Part shown: piece by piece, positions 34,918 through 43,641 of the stretch
Layout: each line of letters opens with the position of its first letter
Numbering within the stretch: the stretch's first letter is position 1
From: Thermaceae bacterium
GTDB taxonomy: Bacteria > Deinococcota > Deinococci > Deinococcales > Marinithermaceae
Length of the DNA: 64,000 bases
Reading direction: 5' to 3'
Assembly: GCA_026985615.1 (NCBI GenBank)
Contig: JALSQD010000051.1
Coordinates: 29,865-93,864 of the forward strand
Notes under the pieces: model-generated
What the model saw: only the letters and a program-made list of their open reading frames with translations
Told to the model about the DNA's origin: nothing
Database searches by the model: none
Made by a program: the position numbers and the translations under genes

Positions 34918-37900
34918 TAGGCCTGGGGCAGGGCCTCCGCCTCCAGCAAGGGCCAAAGGCGATCCAGCTCGGCCTGGACCTCCAGCGTCTTTTCAATGGC
35001 CGTGACGATCTTCATGTAGGTTTGTGCGTCCTTTAACTCCGCGCCCTTGCGGTCCTTGAGCCACTTCTCCAGCACCTGATAGCCGCCGATGCGGTAGTGC
35101 CAGGCGTCGGGGCTGACGGGCTCGAAATACTGCGTCTTGTTGATGTAGACACGTCGCGATTCTTCGTCGTAGCGCGGCTTTTCGACGACGCCCGAACCCT
35201 CGCCGTAGAACTTGGCGCGCGGCGGAACCAGGTCGGCCGCTTCGAGGGTGTGCAGCTCGATCAGCAGCCGGCCCCATTCGGCAAAGGCGGCGAACGTTTC
35301 GTAGTTTTGGGGCAGAGGGATGCGGGGAAACTCCACCCGCAGGAACTCGGCGTAGTTTTCCCGGTAGTCCGGGGTGTAGAGCACCGCGTAAACGTAGGCC
35401 AGGAAGTCTTCGGGGCTCACCTCGGCAGCCAGTTTTTGCAGAAGGCGCAGCCAGATGCCCTCGTCCAGGTTGGGCCGGCGGATAGCCCAGCGCGTGCTAT
35501 AATACGTATTGGAGTTACCGGGCGATGGTGCCTCCTCACCGCCGAGCCCAGTACTACCCGCAGGCCAGGAGGGGTCTGCGGGTGTCCATTGCACCTCGTA
35601 ACGCTCGCCGCTGAGCTTGCGGCGCTTCTTGGGGTGGAACGACACCAGACCCAAACGATTTTCGCCCAGCTCTTTGAAGACCGCCACCAGGTCGTCGCGA
35701 TCGTTGAGCTTGCGTGCATAAAGCCAGATACCGGGCTTTTGCGTGTCGCGCAGTATGCGGTCGGGATGTGTGAGCAGCTCGGGCAGCAGGTGCAGCCGCC
35801 GCGCGCGGCCGCGCTCGTAACCGCACAACTGGCCAAAGTCCACGCCCCCCTCGGCAAGTCGGGCCCGGGCCTCGGCCGCGCCGTCCGCGCCGTCCACGAA
35901 GCCCTTGCTCGCGCCGCCGGCCACGAGCCGGAAGAAGTGGCCGGGTTTCAGCTCCACCAGGTGCCCCAGCGGCGTGCGCCAGGCCCGCCAGGCCAGGTGA
36001 ACGAGATAGTTCAAATACAAAACCGCGGCGCTCGATGCATCCAGCCGGGGTAAGGGTTCCTGGCCAAACAGGTCGGCGGCGGGTTCTTCGTAGAGGTGGA
36101 GGGGAAACAGATAATTGATGTCATAGGCGCTAACTGTTTTGTGGGCAGCAATATGCTTTGAAATAAAAGCACCCGGCTTATCTTTTGTTTGCTTGTGGGC
36201 GAGAAGACCCAGATTCGGCCCCGCCAGCATGTGGCGCATGATTTTTAGTATTGGGCGTTCTAAAAACCCCTGCCCGGAGTAGTAGGTCCAGCGCAGATCA
36301 AACGGCCGGTAAAGAATGCGGACGATGTGGTCCTCCGACCACCCATCTGCAAGGTCGTCGCGAACGCTCCTATAAGCTTTCTTACTAAGCTTGTAGGCGC
36401 TTCGTATCACGCCTTCATCAAGGTTTTCGATCTGCACGAGCCTGCGACGCATTTCTTCGGCGCTTTCGGCAATTGCCAGCTTATCGCGCGCGGTCACTAT
36501 GCCCACGCTGTTCACCGGCAGCAGCTCGTCTATCTGCGGCCACTCGCGGTAGTGCTCGATGCCCTCGGTCTTGCGCGGAACGAAAAAGTAAAAAGGTGAT
36601 ACCGGCTCTAGTGGCTCGAACGGCGTGTTTTCCAGCGCATGTTCGCTCAGCCAGCGGTATTTTTCAGCGCGGCGGCCCCACAAATCGGCGTAACGGACCT
36701 TTTTCTCGCCGGCCTGGCCGCTCTTGACGAACAAGCCGATGGCCACGCCCTGCTGGATATCGAACACGTTTTCGTCGGGCCCGCCGTCCGGCGCTTTTTC
36801 CTTTTTCTTGCTGTTGCCGTGCAGGTTGAGGATATAAATTTCGTCAAAGGTTTCGAGCAGGCTCTGGCGCATGCCGCGAAAGGTGCGGTTGTCGAGGTAG
36901 GAGTGGTTGGTAATCATCGCCACCACGCCCTCGCCGTGGCGGGCGATCTTCCACTGAGCGAAGCGCAAGAACTTCACGTAGTCATCATGGAGCCATTTTA
37001 TTTGCCGCTCTTTTATTTGCTCCCCGTCTAGTTTGAAATAGCTCGACGCACCCTTCCAATCTTCTTTGAGAAGTTTTTCAGTCCATTTGTTTTTATTTGC
37101 AGAATGGCCCGAGTAGGGCGGGTTACCGAGAATGACCAGTATTGGCTTTTCTTGCTTGACCTCACTGGCCAGTTTACTTTCGACCGAAAGTGCGCTGAGA
37201 ATGGGGTCGCTGCTGCCGGGCAGGGTTTCCATCTCCAGTGTGTTGGTCAGGTACAGGTTGAAGCGCTGCTCTTCGGCCAGCTCATAGCCCAGCGCTTCGA
37301 GCACCAGGCCGATCTTCAGGTGGCCCACGGCGTAGGGCGCCATCATCAGCTCAAAGGCGAAAAAGTTGGGGAGCACATGGTTCTTGATCATCCCCTGCAC
37401 GCCCGCGCTTCCCCAGGTATCGCGGTACTCTTCGGCCGCTCGCTCCACCGCCATGGCCGGAAAGGTAAGGGTTCCCGCCGCCGGGTCCAGTAACGTTACC
37501 GGTCGCTCGCCGTCCGCCAGACCCAAAGGCGCACCGAAGCGGGTTTTGAGGATGTGGTGCACGCTCTCCACGATGTAGCGCACCACCGGCTCCGGGGTGT
37601 AGTAAACGCCCCGGCGCTCACGAAGCGTCGGGTCGTACTCGGCCAGAAACGTTTCGTAGAAGTGAACGATGGGGTCGGTGCTGTGGTGGGTCTTCTGGTA
37701 CTCTTCGAGAATTCCCGCAACGTCGGCCGCCTGCAACACGGCGGCGATCTCGTCGAGCGTCACCTCTAGGTGCTTGGGCAGGTCGGCCAGCGAGATGTAC
37801 CTGAAGACCTCGCGCAAGACGCCCAGGGTGTGGGGTATGTAGTCGTAGGCCAGTTTGCGGTTGAACTGTTCACGGGCCCGAATGCGGGCGGCGAACATGC

Positions 37901-38177
37901 CATAGGTAAGGGTCTGGGCGAAAAGGTCGGCAAACTGTTCGGCCTTCAGGTCGGCGATCAGGGTCTTCTTGAAAACTTCGAGGAAGCCATAGAGCGGGCT
38001 CTTTTTGCCCTCGGCCAGCTCGGTGGCGATCACCTGGTCGCGCAAGAAGCGGGTGAGCCGCGCCAGCCGCTCGGCCAGCGGCCTCGCCCCTATCTTTTCT
38101 GGCAGGGCGTAGTCGAAAAAGCGACGGAGCAGGTCTAAAAAGCCCTCTTCATCGTGCAACGGCGGCGTGCGCCCCAT
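34917..38177 (-). CDS. N6-adenine DNA methyltransferase with specificity region, Type IIG/ISP-like (downstream part of interrupted frame)
   Basis: 1086 residues from ATG 38177. SAM motif LLDPAAGTLTFPAMAVERA and catalytic motif VILGNPPYSGHS mark an N6-adenine (gamma-class) methyltransferase, preceded by a helical domain with HFYETFLAEYDPTLRERRGV and YYTPEPVVRYIV. The C-terminal 500 residues are a probable target-recognition region like that of Type ISP/IIG enzymes. The frame is continuous with the nuclease gene upstream except for one TAG codon, 5 codons before this ATG, and the ATG lacks a ribosome site. So this is either half of a broken enzyme, a readthrough product or a natural split. Composition is patchy, with AT-rich segments near 36.1-36.25 and 36.96-37.1 kb. 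Confidence 0.85.
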   Translation of the reverse strand: MGRTPPLHDEEGFLDLLRRFFDYALPEKIGARPLAERLARLTRFLRDQVIATELAEGKKSPLYGFLEVFKKTLIADLKAEQFADLFAQTLTYGMFAARIRAREQFNRKLAYDYIPHTLGVLREVFRYISLADLPKHLEVTLDEIAAVLQAADVAGILEEYQKTHHSTDPIVHFYETFLAEYDPTLRERRGVYYTPEPVVRYIVESVHHILKTRFGAPLGLADGERPVTLLDPAAGTLTFPAMAVERAAEEYRDTWGSAGVQGMIKNHVLPNFFAFELMMAPYAVGHLKIGLVLEALGYELAEEQRFNLYLTNTLEMETLPGSSDPILSALSVESKLASEVKQEKPILVILGNPPYSGHSANKNKWTEKLLKEDWKGASSYFKLDGEQIKERQIKWLHDDYVKFLRFAQWKIARHGEGVVAMITNHSYLDNRTFRGMRQSLLETFDEIYILNLHGNSKKKEKAPDGGPDENVFDIQQGVAIGLFVKSGQAGEKKVRYADLWGRRAEKYRWLSEHALENTPFEPLEPVSPFYFFVPRKTEGIEHYREWPQIDELLPVNSVGIVTARDKLAIAESAEEMRRRLVQIENLDEGVIRSAYKLSKKAYRSVRDDLADGWSEDHIVRILYRPFDLRWTYYSGQGFLERPILKIMRHMLAGPNLGLLAHKQTKDKPGAFISKHIAAHKTVSAYDINYLFPLHLYEEPAADLFGQEPLPRLDASSAAVLYLNYLVHLAWRAWRTPLGHLVELKPGHFFRLVAGGASKGFVDGADGAAEARARLAEGGVDFGQLCGYERGRARRLHLLPELLTHPDRILRDTQKPGIWLYARKLNDRDDLVAVFKELGENRLGLVSFHPKKRRKLSGERYEVQWTPADPSWPAGSTGLGGEEAPSPGNSNTYYSTRWAIRRPNLDEGIWLRLLQKLAAEVSPEDFLAYVYAVLYTPDYRENYAEFLRVEFPRIPLPQNYETFAAFAEWGRLLIELHTLEAADLVPPRAKFYGEGSGVVEKPRYDEESRRVYINKTQYFEPVSPDAWHYRIGGYQVLEKWLKDRKGAELKDAQTYMKIVTAIEKTLEVQAELDRLWPLLEAEALPQA

Positions 38178-38192
38178 GAGCGCCGGAGGCAG

Positions 38193-38573
38193 CTACGCTA
38201 GGGTAGCCCGCGCGATTTCCTGACCTTCGCGGTAGAGAACGAAGGTGAAAAAGTCGGTCAGGACTACGTTGGGAAAAGTACCACGATAGCGCCGCAGCTG
38301 CTCCGACTGGGCTACCGCGTCCAGGTTATCCCCGGGCTTCTTGGCCTCTACGTAACCGATGATCTTTCCTGCGCCGTCCCATACGCGAAAGTCGGGGTTG
38401 CCGGCCTCGGTCTTCTTGGGCAGGGTCGTCACGTCGAGCTTGGAATGCCCCAGCTCGGGCCCCAGCGCTTCCAACAGACGTTCCAACGCAGGGTAGAAGG
38501 ACTCCTCGCGCGCGTCACCCTGCTTTAGGGTCTGCGTGAGGTCGCGCAGGTACGCCCGCAGGGGGTTGGACAT
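38193..38573 (-). CDS. PD-(D/E)XK nuclease (HSDR_N-like), upstream part of interrupted RM frame
   Basis: 126 residues. Residues 59-78 hold the nuclease core: D61 in GNPDFRVW, then E76 and K78 in YVEAKKPG, with E24 as a possible further ligand. Many Type IIG/ISP enzymes carry such a domain fused to the methyltransferase. Here a TAG ends the protein, and the same frame continues after five codons into the methyltransferase ATG. The start ATG 38573 lies 6 nt after TATACT (38580-38585), so the locus has a leaderless-type promoter, back to back with that of ruvB. Confidence 0.8.
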   Translation of the reverse strand: MSNPLRAYLRDLTQTLKQGDAREESFYPALERLLEALGPELGHSKLDVTTLPKKTEAGNPDFRVWDGAGKIIGYVEAKKPGDNLDAVAQSEQLRRYRGTFPNVVLTDFFTFVLYREGQEIARATLA

Positions 38574-38579
38574 AAGCCA

Positions 38580-38585
38580 AGTATA
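38580..38585 (-). promoter_or_regulatory. -10 box TATACT, 6 nt from ATG 38573
   Basis: Leaderless-type promoter of the restriction-modification locus, divergent from the ruvB promoter 44 nt away. Confidence 0.55.
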
Positions 38586-38628
38586 GCGACCGCCGTGGGG
38601 CGGTTGGGTTCAGCTGCGGGTGGGCGGT

Positions 38629-38634
38629 TATCAT
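38629..38634 (+). promoter_or_regulatory. -10 box TATCAT, 6 nt from GTG 38641
   Basis: Leaderless-type promoter of ruvB; it supports the GTG start over the upstream in-frame alternative. Confidence 0.55.
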
Positions 38635-38640
38635 GGATCC

Positions 38641-39627
38641 GTGGAGCTGGACCTGACCCTGCGCCCCGAGCGCCTGGACGACTACGTCGGCCAGGAGCGG
38701 CTCAAGGCCAAGATGGCCGTCTATTTGCAGGCCGCCAAACAACGGGGCGAGCCGCTGGACCACCTGCTCCTCTTCGGCCCGCCGGGGCTGGGCAAGACCA
38801 CGCTGGCCCACGTGATCGCCGCCGAGCTGGGGGTGAACATCCGCGTCACCTCGGGTCCGGCCATCGAAAAACCGGGCGACCTGGCGGCCATCCTCACCAA
38901 CAGCCTGGAGGAGGGCGACGTCCTCTTCATCGACGAGATCCACCGGCTCAGCCGCACCGCCGAAGAGCACCTCTACCCGGCGATGGAGGACTTCAAGATC
39001 GACATCGTCATCGGCCAGGGTCCGGCGGCGCGGACGATCCGGCTCGACCTGCCGCGCTTCACCCTGATCGGGGCCACCACCCGTCCGGGGCTGATCTCGG
39101 GACCGCTGCGCAGCCGCTTCGGGATCGTGGAGCACCTGGAGTTCTACACCGAAGAGGAGCTGGCCCGCGGCGTGGAGCGAGACGCCCGGCTGATGGACAT
39201 CGCCATCGAGCACGAGGCGGCGCTCGAGATCGGCCGCCGCAGCCGCGGTACCATGCGCGTGGCCAAGCGGCTATTCCGCCGCGTGCGCGACTACGCCGAG
39301 GTGGCCGGTGAAGAGGTGGTCTCGCTCGCGCGCACCCGTCAGGCGCTGGACGCGCTGGGGCTCGACAAGCTGGGGCTGGAGGCCCGCGACCGCCGCATTC
39401 TGGAGACGATCATCACCAAGTTCGCCGGCGGGCCGGTGGGGCTCGAAACGCTGGCCACCGCCATGCACGAGGATCCGGCGACGCTGGAGGAGGTGCACGA
39501 GCCCTACCTGATCCAGCTGGGCCTGATCCAGCGCACCCCCCGAGGGCGGGTGGCCACCGCACGCGCCTACACGCACCTGGGCCTGCCCCCGCCCGAGGGT
39601 CCGCGGGGTTTGTTCGAGGACGCATGA
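38641..39627 (+). CDS. ruvB: Holliday junction branch migration helicase RuvB
   Basis: 328 residues from GTG 38641; the frame is open 7 codons further but the Thermus-like N-terminus [20 protein letters not shown] starts here. Walker [17 protein letters not shown], Walker [12 protein letters not shown], sensor 1 [10 protein letters not shown] and the C-terminal winged helix ([19 protein letters not shown]) are all intact. It drives branch migration with RuvA in recombinational repair. The start is 6 nt after TATCAT (38629-38634). ruvA and ruvC are not nearby. Confidence 0.95.
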   Translation: MELDLTLRPERLDDYVGQERLKAKMAVYLQAAKQRGEPLDHLLLFGPPGLGKTTLAHVIAAELGVNIRVTSGPAIEKPGDLAAILTNSLEEGDVLFIDEIHRLSRTAEEHLYPAMEDFKIDIVIGQGPAARTIRLDLPRFTLIGATTRPGLISGPLRSRFGIVEHLEFYTEEELARGVERDARLMDIAIEHEAALEIGRRSRGTMRVAKRLFRRVRDYAEVAGEEVVSLARTRQALDALGLDKLGLEARDRRILETIITKFAGGPVGLETLATAMHEDPATLEEVHEPYLIQLGLIQRTPRGRVATARAYTHLGLPPPEGPRGLFEDA

Positions 39628-40670
39628 TCAAGGGAACGCTCAAGGAGCTTGACCTGGGCGAGCTGCTCAAGGCCCTCGAAGCGGCCAAGCGCTCGGCCGT
39701 GGTCACGGTCAAGGCGCGCGAGGGCTGGGGGCGCATCCACCTCAACGTGGGGCGCATGGTCTACGCTCGCACCGAGCCCGGGCCGCACCTAGGCGAGTAC
39801 CTGGTGCGGTTGGGCTACATCACCCTCAAGGAAGTACAGGACCTCGTCCTACTCCAGCGCAGCGAGAACCCCGGCACGCCCCTGGGTCAGCTGGCGCTAA
39901 GCAAGAAGCTGATCACTGAGCAAGACCTGCGCGAGGCGCTCTTCTCGCAGGTCATCGAGGCCATCGCCACCATGCTGGGCTGGCAAGAAGGCACCTTCGT
40001 GGCCGAGGGCGCCGGCGACGATGCCTCGCAGGTGCCCCTGCCCCACACGCTCGAGACGCGGGCTGCTGTGCTGGAAGCAGCGCGCCGCCTCGACGAGTGG
40101 CACCGGGGCAGCGTGGAGCCCGACGAGGTGCTCGTGCTCGCCGGCGACCCCACCCGTCACTCGCTGCCGCGCGAGGCCTGGCAACTGCTCGAGCTCGCCG
40201 ACGGCGCCCACCGCGCCCGCAGCCTGGCGGTGGAGGCCGGGCTGCCCGAGGAGCACGCCTTCCACCTGCTCTACGAGCTCAAGAGCCGGGGGCTGTTGCG
40301 CCCGGCAACGGTGGCCCCCGAAGACCCGCTCGTGCTCATCTGGGCCGAGTCGAGCCTGGTGCGGAGGCTGCTTTTCGTGCTGCTCGAGCGCGAACGCTTC
40401 CGCACCCTCATCGCCCCCAACGCCGAGCGCATGCAGCGCATGATGGAACGCAAGCGGCCCGCCGCGGTGCTGATCGAAGGCGACGACTTGGCCGGGCGGG
40501 CGCGCCAGGTGCGTCAGACCTCCGGCGGCCGCTTCGTGCCGCTGTGGGTCATCAGCGAGCAGCCCCCGCGGGGGCTGTGGGTGCGCAACCTGCGGGTGCA
40601 GCACATCCGTAAGCCCTTCGAGGAAAACGACGTTTTGAACGCGCTCGCGCCGCTCAGGCGCTCGATCTAG
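39624..40670 (+). CDS. DUF4388 (PATAN) protein with C-terminal receiver-like domain
   Basis: 348 residues. The N-terminal 115 residues ([60 protein letters not shown]) match DUF4388/PATAN domains found in two-component regulators. A winged-helix-like middle is followed by a C-terminal receiver-like fold ([19 protein letters not shown] ... [17 protein letters not shown]) that seems degenerate, without a clear phosphoacceptor set. It overlaps ruvB as ATGA, so is co-transcribed. A signalling role is inferred. Confidence 0.75.
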   Translation: MIKGTLKELDLGELLKALEAAKRSAVVTVKAREGWGRIHLNVGRMVYARTEPGPHLGEYLVRLGYITLKEVQDLVLLQRSENPGTPLGQLALSKKLITEQDLREALFSQVIEAIATMLGWQEGTFVAEGAGDDASQVPLPHTLETRAAVLEAARRLDEWHRGSVEPDEVLVLAGDPTRHSLPREAWQLLELADGAHRARSLAVEAGLPEEHAFHLLYELKSRGLLRPATVAPEDPLVLIWAESSLVRRLLFVLLERERFRTLIAPNAERMQRMMERKRPAAVLIEGDDLAGRARQVRQTSGGRFVPLWVISEQPPRGLWVRNLRVQHIRKPFEENDVLNALAPLRRSI

Positions 40671-42379
40671 GCCCAGAGGTCCACGATATCGAAGTCGCGC
40701 ACCAGGCCGCGGTCGGTGAGCTTGAGGTGGGGAATCACCTCGAGCGGCAAGAACGCCAGCTGCATGAAGGGGTCGCGCGAGCGCGCGCCCAGGTGCGTGT
40801 GGGTAACGTGCAAGAGGGCGTCCATCTGCTCCCGCACCCGCTCGATGGGGGCGTCGGACATCAGCCCGGCGATGGGCAGGGGAACCAGCCCCAGCACCTC
40901 CTCGCCCAGCGCCGCGGCGTAACCGCCGCCCGCCTCCGCCAGGGCGCGAAGGGCGGTGCGCATGGAAAGGTCGTCCATCCCTGCAGCGGTGAGGTTGTGG
41001 CTGTCGTGCCCCACGCTGCCGGCGATGGCGCCGCGCTCGAGCCCCAGTCCGCGCACGAAGCCCACGCCGTAGCCGCCCCCGTTGCCGTGGCGCTCGAGCA
41101 CCACCAGCTTGGCCAGGTCGCGCGCCGGGTCGGCCACCACCAGCCCCTCCTCGACGCGGGGCTCCACGACCTCCTCGTCGGTGATGAGCTGTCCCTCGTG
41201 CGCCACGATGACCCGCAACCCGCCGCCGCACGCCGGCACGCCCAGGTCGAGCGGCGCGAGGTCTGCACGCACGGTGTCGCGCACGGCCGTTTCGTCGGCC
41301 ACCGGGGCCGCCTCGAAAAGGGGCCGGCCGTCCTCGGCCACCTTGCGCCCGCGGAACCAGACCGCGCGCACCCGGAAGCCTTCCAGGTCGTCCAGCGCCA
41401 CCAGGTCGGCCCAGCGGCCCGGCGCCACCGCCCCGCGGTCGCGCAGCCCGAAGGCCTCGGCGGCGCTGAGGGTGGCCATGCGCAAAGCGAGCAGCGGGTC
41501 CACCCCGCCGGCTACCGCCCGACGCAGCATGTGGTCCACGTGCCCCTCGCCCAGGAGTTCAGCCGGGTGGCGGTCGTCGGAGCAGAACGCCAGCCGCGGC
41601 GCCGTGGCCGCGTTCACCGCGGGCAGGAGGTCTTCGAGATTGCGCGCCGCGGTCCCCTCGCGCAAAAAGGCATAAAGCCCTGCGGCCACCTTTTCCAAAA
41701 CCTCGTCTGGCGACACCGACTCGTGGTCGCTCCAGGGCCCAGCGGCAACATAAGCGGCCAGCGTTTTTCCTCGCACACCGGGGGCGTGCCCGTCTATCGG
41801 ACGGCCGCGAAAACCCAGCAGTTTTTCCACCGCGTCAGGACTGCCTCCAACCGCGCCGGGGACGTTCATGAACTCGGCCAGGCCCAGCACCCGCGGGTGC
41901 TCCAAGAAGGGCAGCAGGTCGGCCGCGGCGAGCTCGGCGCCGCTGGTCGAGAGGTGCGAGGCGGGCACGCAGCTGGGCAGGTTGACGAGCACGTCGAGGG
42001 GCAGCTCTTCGCTTGCCTCAAGCATGTAGCGGATCCCGGCCGTGCCGGTTACGTTGGCAATCTCGTGGGGGTCGCTGACCACCGTGGTGGTGCCGCGCGG
42101 CACCACCGCCCGGGCGTACTCCGCCGGGCGCACCATGCTCGACTCCAGGTGCACGTGGGCGTCGATGAAGCCGGGCGCCAGGTAGCGCCCGCCCAGGTCC
42201 TCGGTGCGGGGCCCGCTGTAATCCCCCACGCCGGCGATGCGCCCCCCGGCCAGGGCCACGTTCCCCTCAAACACGCGCCCCGAGAAGACGTCGACGACCC
42301 GGGCGCCGGTGAGCACCAGGTCGGGCTCGGCCTCGCCGCGGGCCACGGCCAGCAAACGCTTGTACGAAGCAACGTCCAT
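40667..42379 (-). CDS. ade: Adenine deaminase
   Basis: 570 residues from ATG 42379; open frame extends upstream without family similarity. Amidohydrolase-fold enzyme converting adenine to hypoxanthine. Metal-binding blocks APGFIDAHVHLESSMV, VSDPHEIANVTG and FCSDDRHPAELLGEGHVD and the C-terminal GLERGAIAGSVGHDSHNLTA are present. ATG follows TATACT (42385-42390) by 5 nt. Convergent with the DUF4388 gene with a 4-nt overlap. Confidence 0.93.
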   Translation of the reverse strand: MDVASYKRLLAVARGEAEPDLVLTGARVVDVFSGRVFEGNVALAGGRIAGVGDYSGPRTEDLGGRYLAPGFIDAHVHLESSMVRPAEYARAVVPRGTTTVVSDPHEIANVTGTAGIRYMLEASEELPLDVLVNLPSCVPASHLSTSGAELAAADLLPFLEHPRVLGLAEFMNVPGAVGGSPDAVEKLLGFRGRPIDGHAPGVRGKTLAAYVAAGPWSDHESVSPDEVLEKVAAGLYAFLREGTAARNLEDLLPAVNAATAPRLAFCSDDRHPAELLGEGHVDHMLRRAVAGGVDPLLALRMATLSAAEAFGLRDRGAVAPGRWADLVALDDLEGFRVRAVWFRGRKVAEDGRPLFEAAPVADETAVRDTVRADLAPLDLGVPACGGGLRVIVAHEGQLITDEEVVEPRVEEGLVVADPARDLAKLVVLERHGNGGGYGVGFVRGLGLERGAIAGSVGHDSHNLTAAGMDDLSMRTALRALAEAGGGYAAALGEEVLGLVPLPIAGLMSDAPIERVREQMDALLHVTHTHLGARSRDPFMQLAFLPLEVIPHLKLTDRGLVRDFDIVDLWA

Positions 42380-42384
42380 GGCTA

Positions 42385-42390
42385 AGTATA
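42385..42390 (-). promoter_or_regulatory. -10 box TATACT, 5 nt from ATG 42379
   Basis: Leaderless-type promoter of ade, divergent from the ttuB promoter. Confidence 0.5.
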
Positions 42391-42439
42391 TCGGGCACGG
42401 GTGAGGATTCCACCAAGGCCCCGCACCCCGCCACTGTGC

Positions 42440-42445
42440 TAAGGT
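42440..42445 (+). promoter_or_regulatory. -10 box TAAGGT, 6 nt from GTG 42452
   Basis: Leaderless-type promoter of ttuB-ttuA. Confidence 0.5.
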
Positions 42446-42451
42446 ACGGCC

Positions 42452-42655
42452 GTGAAGGTGATCTTGCGGACACCGCAAAAGGAAGAATGTGAACTCAAGG
42501 GGCCGCTCACCGTGCGCGAGCTGCTCGAGCGGCTCGACATAGACCCCGAGGGCGTAATCGTGGCCCGAGGCCGGGAGCTGCTCACGCCCGACGCGCGGGT
42601 GGAGGACGGCGAGACCGTGGAGGTCATCCGCGCCATCTCCGGGGGCGGGGCGTGA
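42452..42655 (+). CDS. ttuB: TtuB-like ubiquitin-fold sulfur carrier with extended C-terminus
   Basis: 67 residues, ThiS/MoaD fold. Closely follows the TtuB pattern (MKVILRTPQKEECELKGPL, then VIVARGRELLTPDARVEDGE, ending VIRAISGGGA). In Thermus TtuB activates sulfur as a C-terminal Gly-Gly thiocarboxylate for 2-thioribothymidine in tRNA. Here the Gly-Gly is followed by Gly-Ala, so the diglycine is not terminal unless the tail is removed. The GTG is 6 nt after TAAGGT (42440-42445). It overlaps ttuA as GTGA, supporting a functional pair. Confidence 0.85.
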   Translation: MKVILRTPQKEECELKGPLTVRELLERLDIDPEGVIVARGRELLTPDARVEDGETVEVIRAISGGGA

Positions 42656-43641
42656 AGTGCTCGGTTTGCGGCGCGCCCGCGCAGATGGAGGTGCGCCGGC
42701 GCAATCAGGCCTTTTGCGCGGAACACTACCGCGAGTGGTTCGTGAACGAAGCCCGGCGCAACATCAAACGCCACCGGATGATCCGGCCCGGCGACCGGGT
42801 GCTCGTTGCCGTGAGCGGCGGCAAGGACTCGCTGGTGCTCTGGGACACGCTCACCCGCCTGGGCCACGCCGCCACCGGCTTTCACATCCAGTTGGGCATT
42901 GGCGACTACTCCGAGCGGGCGCTGGAAACGACCAAAGCCTTCGCCCGCGAACGTGGGCTCGAGTTGATCGTTGTGGACGTGCGCGAAAGTTTCGGCCTCA
43001 CCATCCCCGAGCTTGCCCAGGCCACCGGCCGCGCCGCCTGCAGCGGCTGCGGCCTCTCCAAGCGCTACCTGATGAACCGCGCGGCCGAGGAAGAGGGCTT
43101 CAACGTCGTGGCCACCGGCCACAACCTCGACGACGAGGCCGCCACCCTGCTGGGCAACGTGAGCCACTGGCAACTAGACGCGCTGGTGCGCCAGGGGCCG
43201 ATGCTCGAGGGGCGCGAGGGGCTGGCCCGGCGCATCAAGCCGCTCTACACCTTCACCGAGCGCGAGGTAGCCGCCTACGCCTTCCTCGCCGGCATCGAGT
43301 ACCAGCACGAAGAGTGCCCCCACGCCGAGGGGGCTAAGAGCCTGCTCTACAAGGACGTACTCAACCGGCTCGAGACCCGCATGCCCGGCACCAAGCAGGT
43401 CTTCCTCGAGCAGTACCTGAAGAAGGTGCAGCCGGTGCTGAAGGCGGGCCTCGCCGAGGGCGAGGTGGAGCTGCGCCGCTGCGAGCGCTGCGGCTCGGTC
43501 ACCACCGGCGCGGTCTGCGCCCACTGTAAGCTGTGGGACCGTGCCTACGCCCGGGCGAAAAAGCGGCGCCTCCTGCCCGAAGACCGCAGCTTCGACCCGC
43601 GGCCCCGGGTGCACCATCTCAACCCCACTAGCGAAGCCTGA
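42652..43641 (+). CDS. ttuA: tRNA-5-methyluridine(54) 2-sulfurtransferase
   Basis: 329 residues. PP-loop ATPase with VAVSGGKDSLVLWDTL, N-terminal zinc knuckle (CSVCGAP, FCAEH), C-terminal zinc knuckle (CERCGSVTTGAVCAHCK) and the Cys set that binds a [4Fe-4S] cluster in TtuA (CSGCGLSKRYLMNRAA and the Cys of EECPHAEG). It adds sulfur at C2 of tRNA position 54, stabilising tRNA at high temperature, with sulfur delivered by TtuB. Its stop region overlaps the LptD-like gene tail to tail by 14 nt. Confidence 0.93.
   Translation: MKCSVCGAPAQMEVRRRNQAFCAEHYREWFVNEARRNIKRHRMIRPGDRVLVAVSGGKDSLVLWDTLTRLGHAATGFHIQLGIGDYSERALETTKAFARERGLELIVVDVRESFGLTIPELAQATGRAACSGCGLSKRYLMNRAAEEEGFNVVATGHNLDDEAATLLGNVSHWQLDALVRQGPMLEGREGLARRIKPLYTFTEREVAAYAFLAGIEYQHEECPHAEGAKSLLYKDVLNRLETRMPGTKQVFLEQYLKKVQPVLKAGLAEGEVELRRCERCGSVTTGAVCAHCKLWDRAYARAKKRRLLPEDRSFDPRPRVHHLNPTSEA

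Noticed and set aside
38193..38195. TAG read as an amino acid (pyrrolysine or suppressor tRNA) in the restriction enzyme frame
   Set aside because: No sign of pyrrolysine machinery in view, and TAG is used as a normal stop by several genes here (for example the cyclase and the methyltransferase itself). Kept only as readthrough or mutation.
42377..42452. Regulatory RNA such as a purine riboswitch between ade and ttuB
   Set aside because: Only 72 nt separate the two starts, both starts seem leaderless, and no conserved junction or three-way fold is visible.
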